A stretch of 64,000 nucleotides of DNA from Clostridia bacterium. Lineage in GTDB: Bacteria > Bacillota > DSM-521 > Neomoorellales > SLTJ01. The DNA lies in the NCBI GenBank assembly GCA_004347685.1, contig SLTJ01000032.1:54371-118370 (forward strand). Reading direction: 5' to 3'. This document shows, piece after piece, positions 42,180 to 52,412 of this stretch. Below the pieces are notes generated by a model. The model did not search any database. It saw only the letters and a program-made list of their open reading frames with translations, and was not told the DNA's origin. The position numbers and the translations under genes are program-made. Numbering within the stretch: position 1 is the stretch's first letter; every line of letters starts with the position of its first letter.

Positions 42180-43325
42180 TTAGCTCTGCTTGGCCTCTTG
42201 GCCGCCTTCCTTGCCCTGGGCCGGCTGCTCAGGTGGTTTGGCTGCTGTCTGGAACCAGTGGCAACTGTTGCAGTAGGTGCCGGTCACGTTGGCCGCTGCC
42301 TTGGGTTGATCGGCGCTGTGGCAGGCCAGGCAGTTGCCCAGGCCCTTGCTGCCCGCGGCCGCCGGGTGATTCGGCATCCACTGAGCATTGTGGCTGGCCG
42401 GACGCTGCTTGTGGCAGTTGTAGCAGAAGGGCGTGGCCCGCTCGAAATCAATGATCTTGTCGCCCGTGCCGGAGTCCACCGTGGTCGGGCCTTCCTTGTT
42501 GGCGTGGCACTTGGAGCAGTTAGATACGTTCTGGCGCCCGGCTACGCCGTGCTTCGTTCCCCAGTCGGCCGCCTCGTGTGACGGCAGGCTGGTGTAGACC
42601 GTGTGGCAGACTGCGCACTTGGTTGTTACCTTGAGGGACTTGTGGCAGTCCAGACAGGTCCACATGCTGGGCCGGACGAAGGGCAGGGTGCTGACCTTCT
42701 TGGCCATGTCCGGGGTCCAGGCAGCATAGTCGCTGTATTCGGCCTTGGTAGTGATGGCGCGGGGAGCGATATTGGCATGGACCACGTTTGCGTGGCAGGC
42801 AGTGCACGCGACCCCGGCTTTGGCGTGGCGGTCGTGAGGGATGATCAAGTCTCCAGAGGGCGTGGCCACGCGATAAGGAGAGTGACATTGCTCGCAAACC
42901 GCATTGGGTACCGGCTGGCTGACCTTGATGGGTTTGTTGAAGCTTTGCGTCTCGTGGGCCTGCCGGAAGGAATTCACGTCTACCTGGTGACAAACCTCGC
43001 AGGCTATCTGGCTGTGGGACGAGATCTGCCAGGTGGTCACCTCGGGCCACATTTCGTGGCATTCCGCGCAGGCGACGTTGGCTACGGTGGCCGTTGCTGC
43101 CGGTGTCGCCGCCGGGGCCGACCCGCCTCCCTCTGGCTGAGTCTTTCCCTGTTCTTCCGTAGCCGCCGGAGCCGTTGTAGCCTCGGAGGCTCCCTTGTCT
43201 CCACAGGCCGCAACAACCGCGATCAATGCCAGGAGGAGAAAGGTCATGAGAAATAGCCGCACCCATACCGGTATCCGTTTACTTCTGTTAGTACTAGAAC
43301 ACAAAGCTACTTTCAAGTTCGCCAT
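42180..43325 (-). CDS. Decaheme cytochrome c lipoprotein
   Basis: A 381-residue lipoprotein: hydrophobic leader and lipobox VAAC (about residue 40), a Thr/Ala/Pro linker, and ten CXXCH sites (CAECH first, CNSCH last). The segment ATPSGDLIIPHDRHAKAGV and the heme spacing align with the membrane-anchored 12-heme protein at 9.2 kb. The ATG at 43325 has a perfect GGAGGTG ribosome site. It would sit on the outer face of the cytoplasmic membrane, possibly taking electrons from a quinol oxidase and passing them outward. Confidence 0.9.
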   Translation of the reverse strand: MANLKVALCSSTNRSKRIPVWVRLFLMTFLLLALIAVVAACGDKGASEATTAPAATEEQGKTQPEGGGSAPAATPAATATVANVACAECHEMWPEVTTWQISSHSQIACEVCHQVDVNSFRQAHETQSFNKPIKVSQPVPNAVCEQCHSPYRVATPSGDLIIPHDRHAKAGVACTACHANVVHANIAPRAITTKAEYSDYAAWTPDMAKKVSTLPFVRPSMWTCLDCHKSLKVTTKCAVCHTVYTSLPSHEAADWGTKHGVAGRQNVSNCSKCHANKEGPTTVDSGTGDKIIDFERATPFCYNCHKQRPASHNAQWMPNHPAAAGSKGLGNCLACHSADQPKAAANVTGTYCNSCHWFQTAAKPPEQPAQGKEGGQEAKQS

Positions 43326-43642
43326 TTTTTCACCTCCTTCCGTGGACGTGTGGTGGCGATCCCGCATGGCAAAGTATTCTACATCAGGTGACTGGATTCC
43401 TTTTTGTCACGGCAAAACCTGTATTACCTTTTTTGGGCAAGGCGTACCGCTGCCGGCACCGGCAGCGGGCATAAAACTAACGGCGAAGCGGGCCGGCACG
43501 TAATTTGTTATTGTGATCCCCAGGCCAAGGAGGAAATGAAAGCTATCCTGGCGAAATATACCTTGGACGAGATAATCCTCTTGTCCCGACACATCCCGAA
43601 AAAGCGGGCGTGCCGGGAGGAAACGCGCGGAGGCAAAGGAAA
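43326..43642. other. Divergent control region between cytochrome and GGDEF/HD-GYP genes
   Basis: About 320 bases. It holds an inverted repeat GTGAC/GTCAC around 43389-43410 and a perfect palindromic arm pair CCGCTGCCGG/CCGGCAGCGG at 43447-43468. A small frame starting at 43536 overlaps the next gene and is not convincing. Confidence 0.45.
43447..43468. promoter_or_regulatory. Perfect 10-bp inverted repeat in divergent promoter region
   Basis: CCGCTGCCGG, CA, CCGGCAGCGG. Its position between divergent genes fits an operator, but it could equally be a terminator-like hairpin for leftward or rightward RNA. Confidence 0.4.
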
Positions 43643-45415
43643 GTGGGAACTAATAGCAATAATGGTGGCGCTGTGGGCCTGGCTGGGAAAGCGGTACCTG
43701 TAGAGTGGGAAAAACAGATAGGCATTCCCAGGAAATGGGTGGTCTACTTTCTCGGACCATTGCTTATCTATGCCTTCTATCCCGACAGGGGGGTTACTCC
43801 CGGTTTTCCCATCTGCTACTTCGGGTTGACAGTTACCGGCAGTATCTTCCTGCTTTACACCCTGCTGGTACATTATCGCGGCGAATGGCATCCCAGGACC
43901 GTGTGGTATGCCGGAATTGTGGCAGAATTTACCTATCTGGGAGCCCTTATTTTCCACTCGGGTGGCCTGGAAAGCCCGCTCAAGATACTGTACGCGCTTA
44001 CGTTTCTGGGGGTAGTGGTCAGCCAGCCCAGGGTAAAGGACTTCATTGTCGTCGGACTCCTGGGTCACCTGTCCTTTGCCCTGGCCCTTTACTTTTACTA
44101 CAGGTCCTTTTCCTTCTATACTTCCCTGCTGTTCTGGCTCATTTGCCTGACCATGGGGCTGGTCTTCCTGGCTTCCATCAGGGTGGTTACCCTCCTGGAG
44201 GCAAGCCTCAAAAAGGCAAGGACGATAGCCGCCGAGCTGGAGGCTAAGAACAGGCGGCTGCAAGAACTGGCCGTGAGCGACGAATTGACCGGCCTGTACA
44301 ATTACAGTTACTTCCGCCACCGGCTCCAGGAGGAATTGGGTAAGGCCGGGAGGTATGGAGACGCCGTGTCATTGCTGATCCTCGATATTGATGACTTCCG
44401 CAGTTTTGACGAGAAATTCGGTTACGTTCTTGGTGATCAAGCCCTTAGCACCATAGCTGCCCTTATTTTGCGGGAGACGAGGGTGGGAGACGTGGTTTGC
44501 CGTTATGGCGGCGATGAGTTCGCCGTCATTCTTCCCAAGACCTGGCGGGACGAGGCCTGTGTCCTGGCCGGAAATATAGTCGAAACCATAGGTCAGCATA
44601 ATTTTTTAATCCAGGAAACGGGCGAAGCGCACCATATCTCCATGACCGCCGGCGCGGCCACGTACCCGGTTGACGCCCAAGGGGATGCGAACCTGATCAA
44701 CTGCGCTGAAAATGCCCTGTTCGCGGCACGGCAGGCGGGTGGACAGAGGGTCCAGTGCTATTACAACGTCCTGGAGGAGTTGCGGACTGCCGGCGTAGAT
44801 GAGGGAGAAAAGTTCTGGGCCTCCCTGGAAACGCTGATAATGGTGATCAACGCTAAGGATAAGTATACCCGCGGGCATTCGGAAAGGGTAGCGGAGCTGG
44901 TGATGGCCCTGGCGAGGGAGATAGGTTTGTCCGGGGAGGAAACGCGGATCCTCGGGTATGCGGGGTTTTTGCATGACATAGGCAAGATTGAGATTGACCG
45001 CCGGGTGCTGAACCGGGAAGGCTCCCTGAGCGACGAAGAATGGAACATTATCAAGCAGCACCCGCTGTACGGCGCGACAATGGTAGAGCCTCTGCCCAGG
45101 CTCAAGGACCTGGTGCCGGTTATCAGGCACCATCACGAGCGTTTCGACGGCAGGGGATATCCCAACGGGCTGAAGGGCTTCGCCATACCGCTGGGAGCCA
45201 GGATGATGGCCCTGGCCGATAGTTACGACGCCATGCGATCTAACAGGCCGTATCGCCGGGCCATGAGCGTAGAGGAAGCCTTGGCGGAAGTCAAGCGCTG
45301 CGCCGGTACGCAGTTTGACCCGGGATTGATCGAGCCTTTTATCAAGGTGGTGTGGGAGCAGGAAGCGGTGGCCAATGGTGCGCCAGGGTCCAGTACGACC
45401 TGGATTGTGAGCTAA
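43643..45415 (+). CDS. Membrane GGDEF plus HD-GYP c-di-GMP enzyme, second copy
   Basis: A 590-residue paralogue of the protein encoded at 12.5 kb, with the same order: about six transmembrane helices, coiled coil, GGDEF and HD-GYP. YGGDEF (about residue 289) has the RxxD site (RVGD) five residues before it; HDIGK (about 444) and HHERFDGRGYPNGL complete the phosphodiesterase. The GTG at 43643 follows GGAGGCAAAGGA; the frame is open a little further upstream. Its 3' end overlaps the convergent CBS-GGDEF gene by 4 bases. Confidence 0.88.
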   Translation: MGTNSNNGGAVGLAGKAVPVEWEKQIGIPRKWVVYFLGPLLIYAFYPDRGVTPGFPICYFGLTVTGSIFLLYTLLVHYRGEWHPRTVWYAGIVAEFTYLGALIFHSGGLESPLKILYALTFLGVVVSQPRVKDFIVVGLLGHLSFALALYFYYRSFSFYTSLLFWLICLTMGLVFLASIRVVTLLEASLKKARTIAAELEAKNRRLQELAVSDELTGLYNYSYFRHRLQEELGKAGRYGDAVSLLILDIDDFRSFDEKFGYVLGDQALSTIAALILRETRVGDVVCRYGGDEFAVILPKTWRDEACVLAGNIVETIGQHNFLIQETGEAHHISMTAGAATYPVDAQGDANLINCAENALFAARQAGGQRVQCYYNVLEELRTAGVDEGEKFWASLETLIMVINAKDKYTRGHSERVAELVMALAREIGLSGEETRILGYAGFLHDIGKIEIDRRVLNREGSLSDEEWNIIKQHPLYGATMVEPLPRLKDLVPVIRHHHERFDGRGYPNGLKGFAIPLGARMMALADSYDAMRSNRPYRRAMSVEEALAEVKRCAGTQFDPGLIEPFIKVVWEQEAVANGAPGSSTTWIVS

Positions 45416-46629
45416 CTGGCAGCCCTCGCTTCGGCGGCAGTCAGTACCGGCAGGTTCTGCTTCTTGGCCAAGGTAGAGGCTTTACTGGCCAGGTTGATCA
45501 GGTTGTCTATGGTAGCGGCCAGGTGAACCCCGGGACGCAAGCCGCTCCGGCGGCCCCCGGCCACCCCGGCGCAGGCACTGACACTGATGCCTCCGGGATG
45601 GCTAAGGTTATTGATGCCCTTTACCAGCTTTTCGGCCAGGTTGCGGGCTTCCAGTCCGGTCCTGGTGGACAGGACGGCAAACTCGTCGCCGCCATAGCGG
45701 CAGGTCAGGTCAACCTCTGCCTGGCTGACCTGCCTTAACAGGCTGGCGACGTTGCGCAACACCTGGTCGCCGGTTACGTGACCGTATTGTTTGTTAACCT
45801 GTCCAAAGTCATTTAAATCAATAAAAATTATTGTTATTTCTTGCCCCTTGCCCAGTAACATTTCCCCTGCTGCCCGGAGACACACCGAGGTGTTCAGGCC
45901 CGTAAGGGGATCCTTCTGATACCCGTCCTGGCGCAACAGGTCGGCCTTGGTGAGTACACCTGCTACCACGAGTTCCGGTGGTTCGCCGCTTACGACCAGC
46001 ACCCGTTCAACGTCGGCCTCTTCCATACGGCGCTGCGCTTCCCACAGCGGCGTATCTTCCGAAACCGTCACCAACTCGGTGGACATCACGTCCATTACCA
46101 GCCACCTGGGCGGCACACGCCGCAGGTCACGGGATGTCACCAGCCCCACCAGCCTGCCATCCTGAACCACCGGGAGACAGCCTATATGATGCTCGTTCAT
46201 CCTGTCACTGGCATCCCCTACCGTGTCCCGGGGTGATGCGGTCACGAGTTGCTTTTGGATGAGGTAGCCCGCGGTGACAAATGGACGAGAGACTTCATCC
46301 TGTGAGGCACCGGTATGTAGGATGACGCCTTGTAGGCGTATGCCTAACAATCTGGTGCAGGTGGTGGAGTCGATTTGTGGAATTACCTGGGATATGATTG
46401 TTTCCGGCAGCAACCTGTCGCGCAGGGAATTGCGGATTACTGCGGCGAAGATTTCTCCCTGTCGGATTCGATTTACCGAATACTCCTCGGCAGCCAGGAG
46501 CGAGGCGAGCCGACCTACATCCTGTGGGCCCACGGGGCTTTCGCGACCTACCAAGAAAATATCGTAAGGAACCGACAGTTCGTTGAGCGGCCTAACTTCC
46601 AGGTTTCCAATCTGGCCTTCTACAACCAT
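45412..46629 (-). CDS. CBS-pair GGDEF diguanylate cyclase
   Basis: A 405-residue soluble protein: an N-terminal region of unknown fold (1-110), two CBS domains (about 120-235, with IGCLPVVQDGRLVGLVTSRD) and a GGDEF domain (DPLTGLN ... YGGDEFAVL near residue 312). CBS pairs bind adenine nucleotides, so cyclase activity may follow cell energy status. Convergent with the preceding GGDEF/HD-GYP gene, with overlapping stop codons. Confidence 0.85.
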   Translation of the reverse strand: MVVEGQIGNLEVRPLNELSVPYDIFLVGRESPVGPQDVGRLASLLAAEEYSVNRIRQGEIFAAVIRNSLRDRLLPETIISQVIPQIDSTTCTRLLGIRLQGVILHTGASQDEVSRPFVTAGYLIQKQLVTASPRDTVGDASDRMNEHHIGCLPVVQDGRLVGLVTSRDLRRVPPRWLVMDVMSTELVTVSEDTPLWEAQRRMEEADVERVLVVSGEPPELVVAGVLTKADLLRQDGYQKDPLTGLNTSVCLRAAGEMLLGKGQEITIIFIDLNDFGQVNKQYGHVTGDQVLRNVASLLRQVSQAEVDLTCRYGGDEFAVLSTRTGLEARNLAEKLVKGINNLSHPGGISVSACAGVAGGRRSGLRPGVHLAATIDNLINLASKASTLAKKQNLPVLTAAEARAAS

Positions 46630-46879
46630 TCGTTCCGCCCTCGACCATATATGGTATCGTTTCCTTGAGCTAGTTTATCACAAAGGATGCACCGTGGTCA
46701 AGAGAAGAAATTGGCGTAACAGGTAACAACACCGGATATCGTTGAGACTGTGCTCGCCTTTAGCGAATCCGATTTTTTCAGATTTTCGCAAAGCAGGCTT
46801 GCTTTTTGCCCAAAGAGGTATTCGGCGGCAGGAATATTTTTCTGGCCGGTGAATTATAATACGGGTGTTAACGCGAGGG
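46630..46879. other. Intergenic region before tldD-like gene
   Basis: About 250 AT-rich bases separating divergent genes. A TATAAT at 46855-46860 is the likely -10 box for the tldD-like gene; no good -35 stands at the right distance. Confidence 0.45.
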
Positions 46880-48280
46880 GTGAGATGCATTTTACCGGAT
46901 AAAGAACTGCTGCAGAGGGTGCTGCGGGAAGCCCTGGCCAGGGCCGGCGATTTCGCCGATGTTTTTGTGGAAGAAAGACGGGTGGTCGGGATCACCTGCG
47001 AGGCGGACCAGATAGAGCGGATGGTGGCCGGGACCGACGTCGGCGCGGGGATCCGGGTTATTGCCGGCGGCAACAGCGTCTACGGTTACACCAACGACCT
47101 TTCCTGGGACGGGCTCATGAACGCGGCGCGGATCGTGGTCCAGGCGACCGGGGAGGGCGGTGGAGAGAAGGTTCTGGATTTGCGGCCGGTAACGGCGCCC
47201 TATGCTTTTGCCGTGGGTCTCGCTCCGGAAAAGGTCGAGGCCGTGGCTAAGGTGGAACTGGTCCGCCGGGCCAACGACCGCGCTCGCACCGCCGGGCCGG
47301 CTGTCCGGCAGGTGACGGTGGGGTATGCAGACACGCACCAGAAGGTACTTATCGCCAACACCGAGGGCCAGTATGTGGAGGACGAGCGGGTCCGCACGCG
47401 CCTGATGGTGAATGTGGTGGCCCGCAAGGACGGCCTGATCCAGACCGGTTATGAGGCCGCCGGCGGGTTCAAGGGCCTGGAGCTGTACCAGGAGGTACCG
47501 CCGGAGCAGGTGGCTGATAAGGCAGCTTCCCGGGCCCTGCAGATGCTCGAAGCCCGGCCGGCGCCCAGCGGCCGCATGCCGGTGGTGCTCAGCAGCGAGG
47601 CCGGCGGTACCATGGTGCATGAGGCTTGCGGCCACGGTCTGGAGGCGGACCTGGTGCAGAAAAAACTTTCGGTCTATGCCGGCAGAATCGGGGAAAAGGT
47701 GGCCGCGCCGCCGGTCACGGTGATTGATGACGCCACCCTGCCCGGGCGTTACGGGTCTCTGGTGTTTGACGACGAAGGCACCCCGGGCCAGAAGACCGTC
47801 CTCATCGCCGCCGGCGTATTGGCGGGGTATATGTACGACCGGCTTACGGCCGGGAGGGAAGGGAAATCCTCTACCGGCAACGGCCGGCGCGAGTCCTATC
47901 AGCACCGGCCTATTCCCCGCATGCGCAATACCTATATCGCGCCCGGCGCAGACGACCCCGCAGCCCTCATCGCCTCGGTGCGGCGGGGATTACTGGTGAA
48001 AAAGATGGGCGGCGGGGAAGTGAATACGGCTAACGGCGATTTTGTCTTTGAGGTGGCTGAGGGCTATATGATAGAAAACGGCCGGGTGGCCTATCCGGTG
48101 CGCGGCGCTACCCTGGCCGGGAACGGGCCCCAAGTCTTGCAACTAGTGGAGGGAGTAGGTACTGACCTCGGTTTTGGCATCGGTACCTGTGGCAAAGACG
48201 GCCAGGGGGTGCCGGTGGGCGACGCCCAGCCGACGATTTTGCTTAGGGAGTTGGTGGTGGGCGGCACCGAGCAGGGCTAG
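46880..48280 (+). CDS. tldD: TldD-family metalloprotease
   Basis: A roughly 466-residue TldD protein with the zinc-binding HExxxH motif (HEACGHGLEADL), GTPGQKT, STGNGRRESYQHRPIPRMRN and GGGEVNTANGDFVFEV. TldD/TldE heterodimers degrade unfolded peptides and mature some peptide natural products. The partner gene follows directly. The start is uncertain: GTG at 46865 or 46880, with a TATAAT only 5-20 bases upstream, so a very short leader is implied. Confidence 0.88.
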   Translation: MRCILPDKELLQRVLREALARAGDFADVFVEERRVVGITCEADQIERMVAGTDVGAGIRVIAGGNSVYGYTNDLSWDGLMNAARIVVQATGEGGGEKVLDLRPVTAPYAFAVGLAPEKVEAVAKVELVRRANDRARTAGPAVRQVTVGYADTHQKVLIANTEGQYVEDERVRTRLMVNVVARKDGLIQTGYEAAGGFKGLELYQEVPPEQVADKAASRALQMLEARPAPSGRMPVVLSSEAGGTMVHEACGHGLEADLVQKKLSVYAGRIGEKVAAPPVTVIDDATLPGRYGSLVFDDEGTPGQKTVLIAAGVLAGYMYDRLTAGREGKSSTGNGRRESYQHRPIPRMRNTYIAPGADDPAALIASVRRGLLVKKMGGGEVNTANGDFVFEVAEGYMIENGRVAYPVRGATLAGNGPQVLQLVEGVGTDLGFGIGTCGKDGQGVPVGDAQPTILLRELVVGGTEQG

Positions 48281-48383
48281 GAGGCGGCTGATCTGACCTG
48301 GTTTTTGAACAGCCTCCGGTTTTTACCACCTGGCTAGTTTCTGAAGGGGGCGAGGCAGTCTGAGCGACATTAAAGGGCTGGAT

Positions 48384-49703
48384 GTGGCGGTCATGGCCGT
48401 GGATCTGGCCCGCAAGTTCGGGGCCGAAACGGCGGAAGGGTTTGTTTCCCAGTCCGAGGAACTGAATATTGAGGTGCGCGAAGGCCAGGTGGAAAACCTG
48501 AAACTGGCCCGGGAACAGGGCCTGGGGATACGGGCCCTGATGGGGGGGCGCATGGGTTTCGCCTTTACCAGCGACCTCAGCCCGGAAGCCATAGAGAAGA
48601 CGGCTAGCCTGGCGGTGGAGATGGCGGCGCAGGCCAGTGCTGACGCGCATAACGGCTTTCCCCGGCCTTTTGCCGGATACCCCCGGCTCGATCTCTACGA
48701 TGCGGCCATTGCCGAAACGCCGCTGGAGAATAAAATAGAGCTGGCTCGGGAAGTAGAGGCCGCCGGGCGGGCCTATGATCCCCGGGTGCAAGTAACCGAG
48801 GCCTGCGCCTACCACCAGAGCCTGGCGCACGTGCATGTGGCCAACTCTCTGGGGCTGGCGGCGGAGTTCGCCGCCTCGGTATGCGGCGGCCACGCCGTAC
48901 TGGTGGCGGCAGAAGACGGCGATTATCAGACCGGCTTCGGCCTGCAGTACGCCTGGCACCTGCCGGATGTGGCGGCCGGGAAGATAGGCCGCGAGGCGGC
49001 GCAGCGGGCGGTACAGATGCTGGGGGCGCGCAATGTCGAAGCCCAGGAAGTACCAGTGGTTTTTGACCCCTACGTTATGGCCGGTTTCCTGGGTATCCTG
49101 GCCCCGGCCCTTACCGGGCAGGCCGTACAGAAGGGTAAGTCCGTCTTTGCGGGCCGGCTCGGGCAGCAGGTGGGGTCTCCTCGGGTGACCATTATTGACA
49201 GTGGGCTGAACACGGCCGGGATCGGGGCCAGCCCCTTCGACGGCGAAGGGGTGCCGTCCCGGGAGACGGTGCTCGTCAAGGAAGGGCGGCTTGCGGCCTT
49301 TTTGCATAACACCTATACGGCAGCCAAGGAAGGCACGGCCAGCACCGGCAATGGCAACCGCGGTTCCTTCCGGTCTGTCCCGGAGGTGGGGCCGACCAAT
49401 TTTTACCTGGCCCCAGGAGACCTCACCCCGGACCGGCTTATCGGTGACATCCAGAAGGGGTTCTACGTGACCCAGGTGATGGGCATGCATACGGCTAACC
49501 CGGTGTCCGGCGACTTTTCCGTGGGGGCGGCCGGGTTATGGATCGAGAACGGCGAACTGGCCTACCCGGTGCGCGGGGCGGCCATTGCCGGTAACATTGG
49601 TGATTTGCTCACGGAAATCGAGGGGGTGGCCGACGACCTCAGGTTCATCGGCAGCGTGGGAGCCCCTACGGTGCGCATCGGCCGTATGTGCGTGAGCGGG
49701 TAA
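48384..49703 (+). CDS. pmbA: PmbA/TldE-family protein
   Basis: The non-catalytic partner of TldD, about 440 residues, with [18 protein letters not shown], a LARxxGxGIR-like segment, [20 protein letters not shown] and [15 protein letters not shown]. It lacks the HExxxH motif as expected. A GTG at 48384 is used; in-frame codons extend upstream to a CTG at 48360 that has a better-placed ribosome site, so the protein may be 8 residues longer. Confidence 0.87.
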   Translation: MAVMAVDLARKFGAETAEGFVSQSEELNIEVREGQVENLKLAREQGLGIRALMGGRMGFAFTSDLSPEAIEKTASLAVEMAAQASADAHNGFPRPFAGYPRLDLYDAAIAETPLENKIELAREVEAAGRAYDPRVQVTEACAYHQSLAHVHVANSLGLAAEFAASVCGGHAVLVAAEDGDYQTGFGLQYAWHLPDVAAGKIGREAAQRAVQMLGARNVEAQEVPVVFDPYVMAGFLGILAPALTGQAVQKGKSVFAGRLGQQVGSPRVTIIDSGLNTAGIGASPFDGEGVPSRETVLVKEGRLAAFLHNTYTAAKEGTASTGNGNRGSFRSVPEVGPTNFYLAPGDLTPDRLIGDIQKGFYVTQVMGMHTANPVSGDFSVGAAGLWIENGELAYPVRGAAIAGNIGDLLTEIEGVADDLRFIGSVGAPTVRIGRMCVSG

Positions 49704-49722
49704 CGGGCGGGGAGGGGACTGC

Positions 49723-50178
49723 TTGAAGGTACTTTTTATCGAAGGGCCCAACTTGAACCTTCAGGGGGGGCGGGAGCCGGGCGTTTACGGCCGGGTTACG
49801 GCCGGGGCCATCAGGGAAAGGGTGCAGCAGGCTGCCGGGCCGCTGGGAGCCGAAGTTGATTTTTTTCAGTCGAACCACGAGGGGGCCATTATTGACCGTA
49901 TCCAGGCCGCGCGGCCGGAAGGAGTGGCCGCCGTCGTTATCAATCCGGGGGCCTACACCCATTACAGCCTGGCTATCCGCGACGCCCTGGCGGCGGTCGG
50001 TCTGCCGGTAGTAGAGGTGCACCTGTCTAACATCTACGCCCGGGAGGAGTTCCGCCATACCTCGGTGATAGCCCCGGTGGCGGTAGGTCAGATCAGCGGC
50101 TTCGGCCCGCACGGGTATGTGCTGGCCCTGGAGGCGGCTGTCGCGGCGGCCCGGGAGAAGAACGATGTTCGCGGATAG
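49723..50178 (+). CDS. aroQ: Type II 3-dehydroquinate dehydratase
   Basis: A 151-residue enzyme of the shikimate pathway, converting 3-dehydroquinate to 3-dehydroshikimate. Motifs: [37 protein letters not shown] and [17 protein letters not shown] (His and Tyr catalytic residues present). Normal dodecameric-type length. TTG start. It overlaps the next gene by 14 bases. Confidence 0.95.
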   Translation: MKVLFIEGPNLNLQGGREPGVYGRVTAGAIRERVQQAAGPLGAEVDFFQSNHEGAIIDRIQAARPEGVAAVVINPGAYTHYSLAIRDALAAVGLPVVEVHLSNIYAREEFRHTSVIAPVAVGQISGFGPHGYVLALEAAVAAAREKNDVRG

Positions 50179-51232
50179 GCTCCGGCGCCTGCGGGAAAGG
50201 ATGGCCGCGGCCGGCGTGCCGGCCCTGCTGGTCACTGACGCGGCCGGCTGCTTTTACCTGAGCGGGCTGACCGGAGGAGAGGGGACGGTGGTCGTAACCC
50301 GGGAGGCAGGCTACCTGCTGGTGGATCCCCGGATTACCTGCCAGGCGCGTGAAGAGGTCGGCCACCTGGAAATAAAGGAATTCCGGGGGTCTTTGTACGG
50401 CGCCCTGGAGCAACTGGCGGCCGGGGCCGGGATAACCTCTCTGGCTTTTGAGGCGGCCAACCTGAGTGTCCAGCAGGCGGACAGGCTTAAGGAAAAGCTG
50501 CCGGGGATAACCTGCGTGCCGGTGCCGGAAATCCTGGCCGAACTCCGCCAGGTGAAGGAACCGGAAGAGATAGAACGCATCCGGCGGGCGGCGGCCATCA
50601 CCGACGCGGCCTGGGACGAAATCCGGCCGGAGATCGCCCCCGGTCTGACGGAAAAGGAGGTGGCCGGCTGGCTGGAGTACGCCCTGCGGTGCCACGGGGC
50701 CGATGGCTACGCTTTTCCCACCATCGTGGCTTCCGGCCCCAGGGCGGCCATGGCCCACGGCACGGCCGGGGAGCGCCGCTTGCGGCCCGGCGACCTGGTG
50801 GTGGTGGACATGGGGGCCGTTTACCAGGGGTATTGCGCTGACCTCACCCGCACCGTGGTGGCGGGGAAGCCTGACGCGCGGCAGCGGGAAGTATACGCCG
50901 CCGTGAAACGATCCGGAGAGACAGCCCTGGCCCTGGCGGCACCCGGGGTGAAGACCGACTTCCTGGAGCAGGTGGCGCGCGAGGTGCTTAAGGAGTACGG
51001 CCTGGAAGAATACTTCGGCCACCGCCTCGGCCACGGCGTGGGCATTTCGGTCCACGAAGGGCCCTCCTTCAGCCACGAGGCAAGCGTCGAGCTCGTCCCG
51101 GGCATGGTGATAACCATTGAGCCCGGAGTCTATATCCCTGACTGGGGCGGGGTCAGGATAGAAAACCTGGTGCTGGTGACCGCGAGCGGGAGTGAAGTCC
51201 TCAGCCGCGCGGTCGAAGGCTGGGGAGAATAG
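50165..51232 (+). CDS. Xaa-Pro peptidase (M24B)
   Basis: A 355-residue aminopeptidase P-like enzyme. The C-terminal pita-bread domain has [19 protein letters not shown] (metal Asp pair), [13 protein letters not shown] (metal His), and [19 protein letters not shown] (metal Glu pair). Order aroQ, peptidase, efp is common in Clostridia. The ATG at 50165 lies inside the 3' end of aroQ. Confidence 0.92.
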   Translation: MFADRLRRLRERMAAAGVPALLVTDAAGCFYLSGLTGGEGTVVVTREAGYLLVDPRITCQAREEVGHLEIKEFRGSLYGALEQLAAGAGITSLAFEAANLSVQQADRLKEKLPGITCVPVPEILAELRQVKEPEEIERIRRAAAITDAAWDEIRPEIAPGLTEKEVAGWLEYALRCHGADGYAFPTIVASGPRAAMAHGTAGERRLRPGDLVVVDMGAVYQGYCADLTRTVVAGKPDARQREVYAAVKRSGETALALAAPGVKTDFLEQVAREVLKEYGLEEYFGHRLGHGVGISVHEGPSFSHEASVELVPGMVITIEPGVYIPDWGGVRIENLVLVTASGSEVLSRAVEGWGE

Positions 51233-51257
51233 CGACAGTAACACGGGGGTAGAAAAG

Positions 51258-51815
51258 GTGATTTCTTCAAACGATTTGCGTACAGGTGTGACCATTGAAG
51301 TTGACGGCGAAATCTATAGCGTGGTTGAGTTTCTGCACGTCAAGCCGGGTAAAGGGGCTGCCTTTGTCCGTACCAAGCTGAAGTCCGTCACCACCGGCGC
51401 CGTGATCGAGCGCACCTTCCGGGCAGGGGAAAAGCTGACCCAGGCTCGCATTGACCACCGGCAAATGCAGTACCTGTACCGGGACGGCGATAATTACGTT
51501 TTCATGGATACGGAAACCTACGAGCAGGTGAGCCTGCCCCGGGGACAACTGGGCGACAAGGTCAAGTACCTGAAGGAAGAAATGGTGATAACCGCCATGT
51601 TTTACGAAGGCCGCACCATCGGCATTGAAATACCGTATTTCATTGAACTGAAGGTGGTGGAGACCGAGCCCGGTCTCAGGGGCGACACGGCCAGCGGCGG
51701 CTCTAAACCGGCACGGCTGGAAACAGGGGCCCTGGTCCAGGTACCGCTTTTTGTCGAGATAGGGGATACCATTCGCGTTGACACCCGGACCGATACCTAC
51801 ATAGAGCGGGTTTAA
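51258..51815 (+). CDS. efp: Translation elongation factor P
   Basis: 185 residues, standard length. [20 protein letters not shown] is the domain I loop with the modifiable Lys, and YIERV is the conserved C-terminus. It relieves ribosome stalling at proline runs, which suits a genome with the proline-rich proteins seen here. GTG start. Confidence 0.96.
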   Translation: MISSNDLRTGVTIEVDGEIYSVVEFLHVKPGKGAAFVRTKLKSVTTGAVIERTFRAGEKLTQARIDHRQMQYLYRDGDNYVFMDTETYEQVSLPRGQLGDKVKYLKEEMVITAMFYEGRTIGIEIPYFIELKVVETEPGLRGDTASGGSKPARLETGALVQVPLFVEIGDTIRVDTRTDTYIERV

Positions 51816-51877
51816 TAATCCGGTCCCGGGGGAATAATATCTTGCTAGAGGTTGAAAATGAGACGGAGGGTAACAGC

Positions 51878-52330
51878 ATGAAGGATTTGCGCAAACGCGT
51901 GGCCTATCTGCGCGGGTTGATGGATGGGCTCCAGGTCAACACCGCCAGCAACGAGGGCCGTGTCCTGGGAGAAGTTGTCAGCATTCTGGAAGATATGTCT
52001 GACGGTATGATGGATCTTTATTCCTCCCAGGACGAACTCGAGAAGTATGTGGAGAGCGTGGACGAGGACCTGTCCGAACTGGAGGATCAGGTAAATGATG
52101 AGGATTTTGCGGATGACGACGACTACATTGAAGTGGAGTGTCCGCAATGTCACGACACTGTATATTTTGACCCGGAAATCCTCGACGATGACGATACGGT
52201 GGTCGAAGTAACCTGTCCTAACTGTGGTGCGGTTGTTTTCTCCACCGCCGGCGACGATAGCGGCGGTGCCGGTGAAGGCCAGGAGGCCCTGGTAAGCAGC
52301 AAGACGACAGAATCCGGGATCGAGTCCTGA
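51878..52330 (+). CDS. CD1247-like acidic zinc-ribbon protein
   Basis: A 150-residue acidic protein. The N-terminal domain (MKDLRKRVAYLRGLMDGLQV) matches the small family found in Clostridia after efp; the C-terminal half has two CPxC knuckles (ECPQC, TCPNC) that should bind one zinc. Function unknown. ATG at 51878 follows GGAGGGTAACAGC. Confidence 0.8.
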   Translation: MKDLRKRVAYLRGLMDGLQVNTASNEGRVLGEVVSILEDMSDGMMDLYSSQDELEKYVESVDEDLSELEDQVNDEDFADDDDYIEVECPQCHDTVYFDPEILDDDDTVVEVTCPNCGAVVFSTAGDDSGGAGEGQEALVSSKTTESGIES

Positions 52331-52412
52331 CCCTTCCCTGTATTCACGGCCTTTCCCTTTCTTAGCCCACCCTTTTGGGCCCAACGCAACTAAACCTGGT
52401 CAATTGAAAGCG

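Noticed and set aside
42105..43256. Plus-strand frames of 158 and 217 codons over the decaheme lipoprotein gene
   Set aside because: The minus strand carries ten CXXCH sites, a lipobox and a perfect ribosome site; the plus frames are shadows.
43404..43703. A 99-codon plus-strand frame with a possible start at 43536
   Set aside because: The ribosome site is only 2 bases from that ATG, the frame overlaps the N-terminus of the GGDEF/HD-GYP gene, and the sequence is not recognisable.
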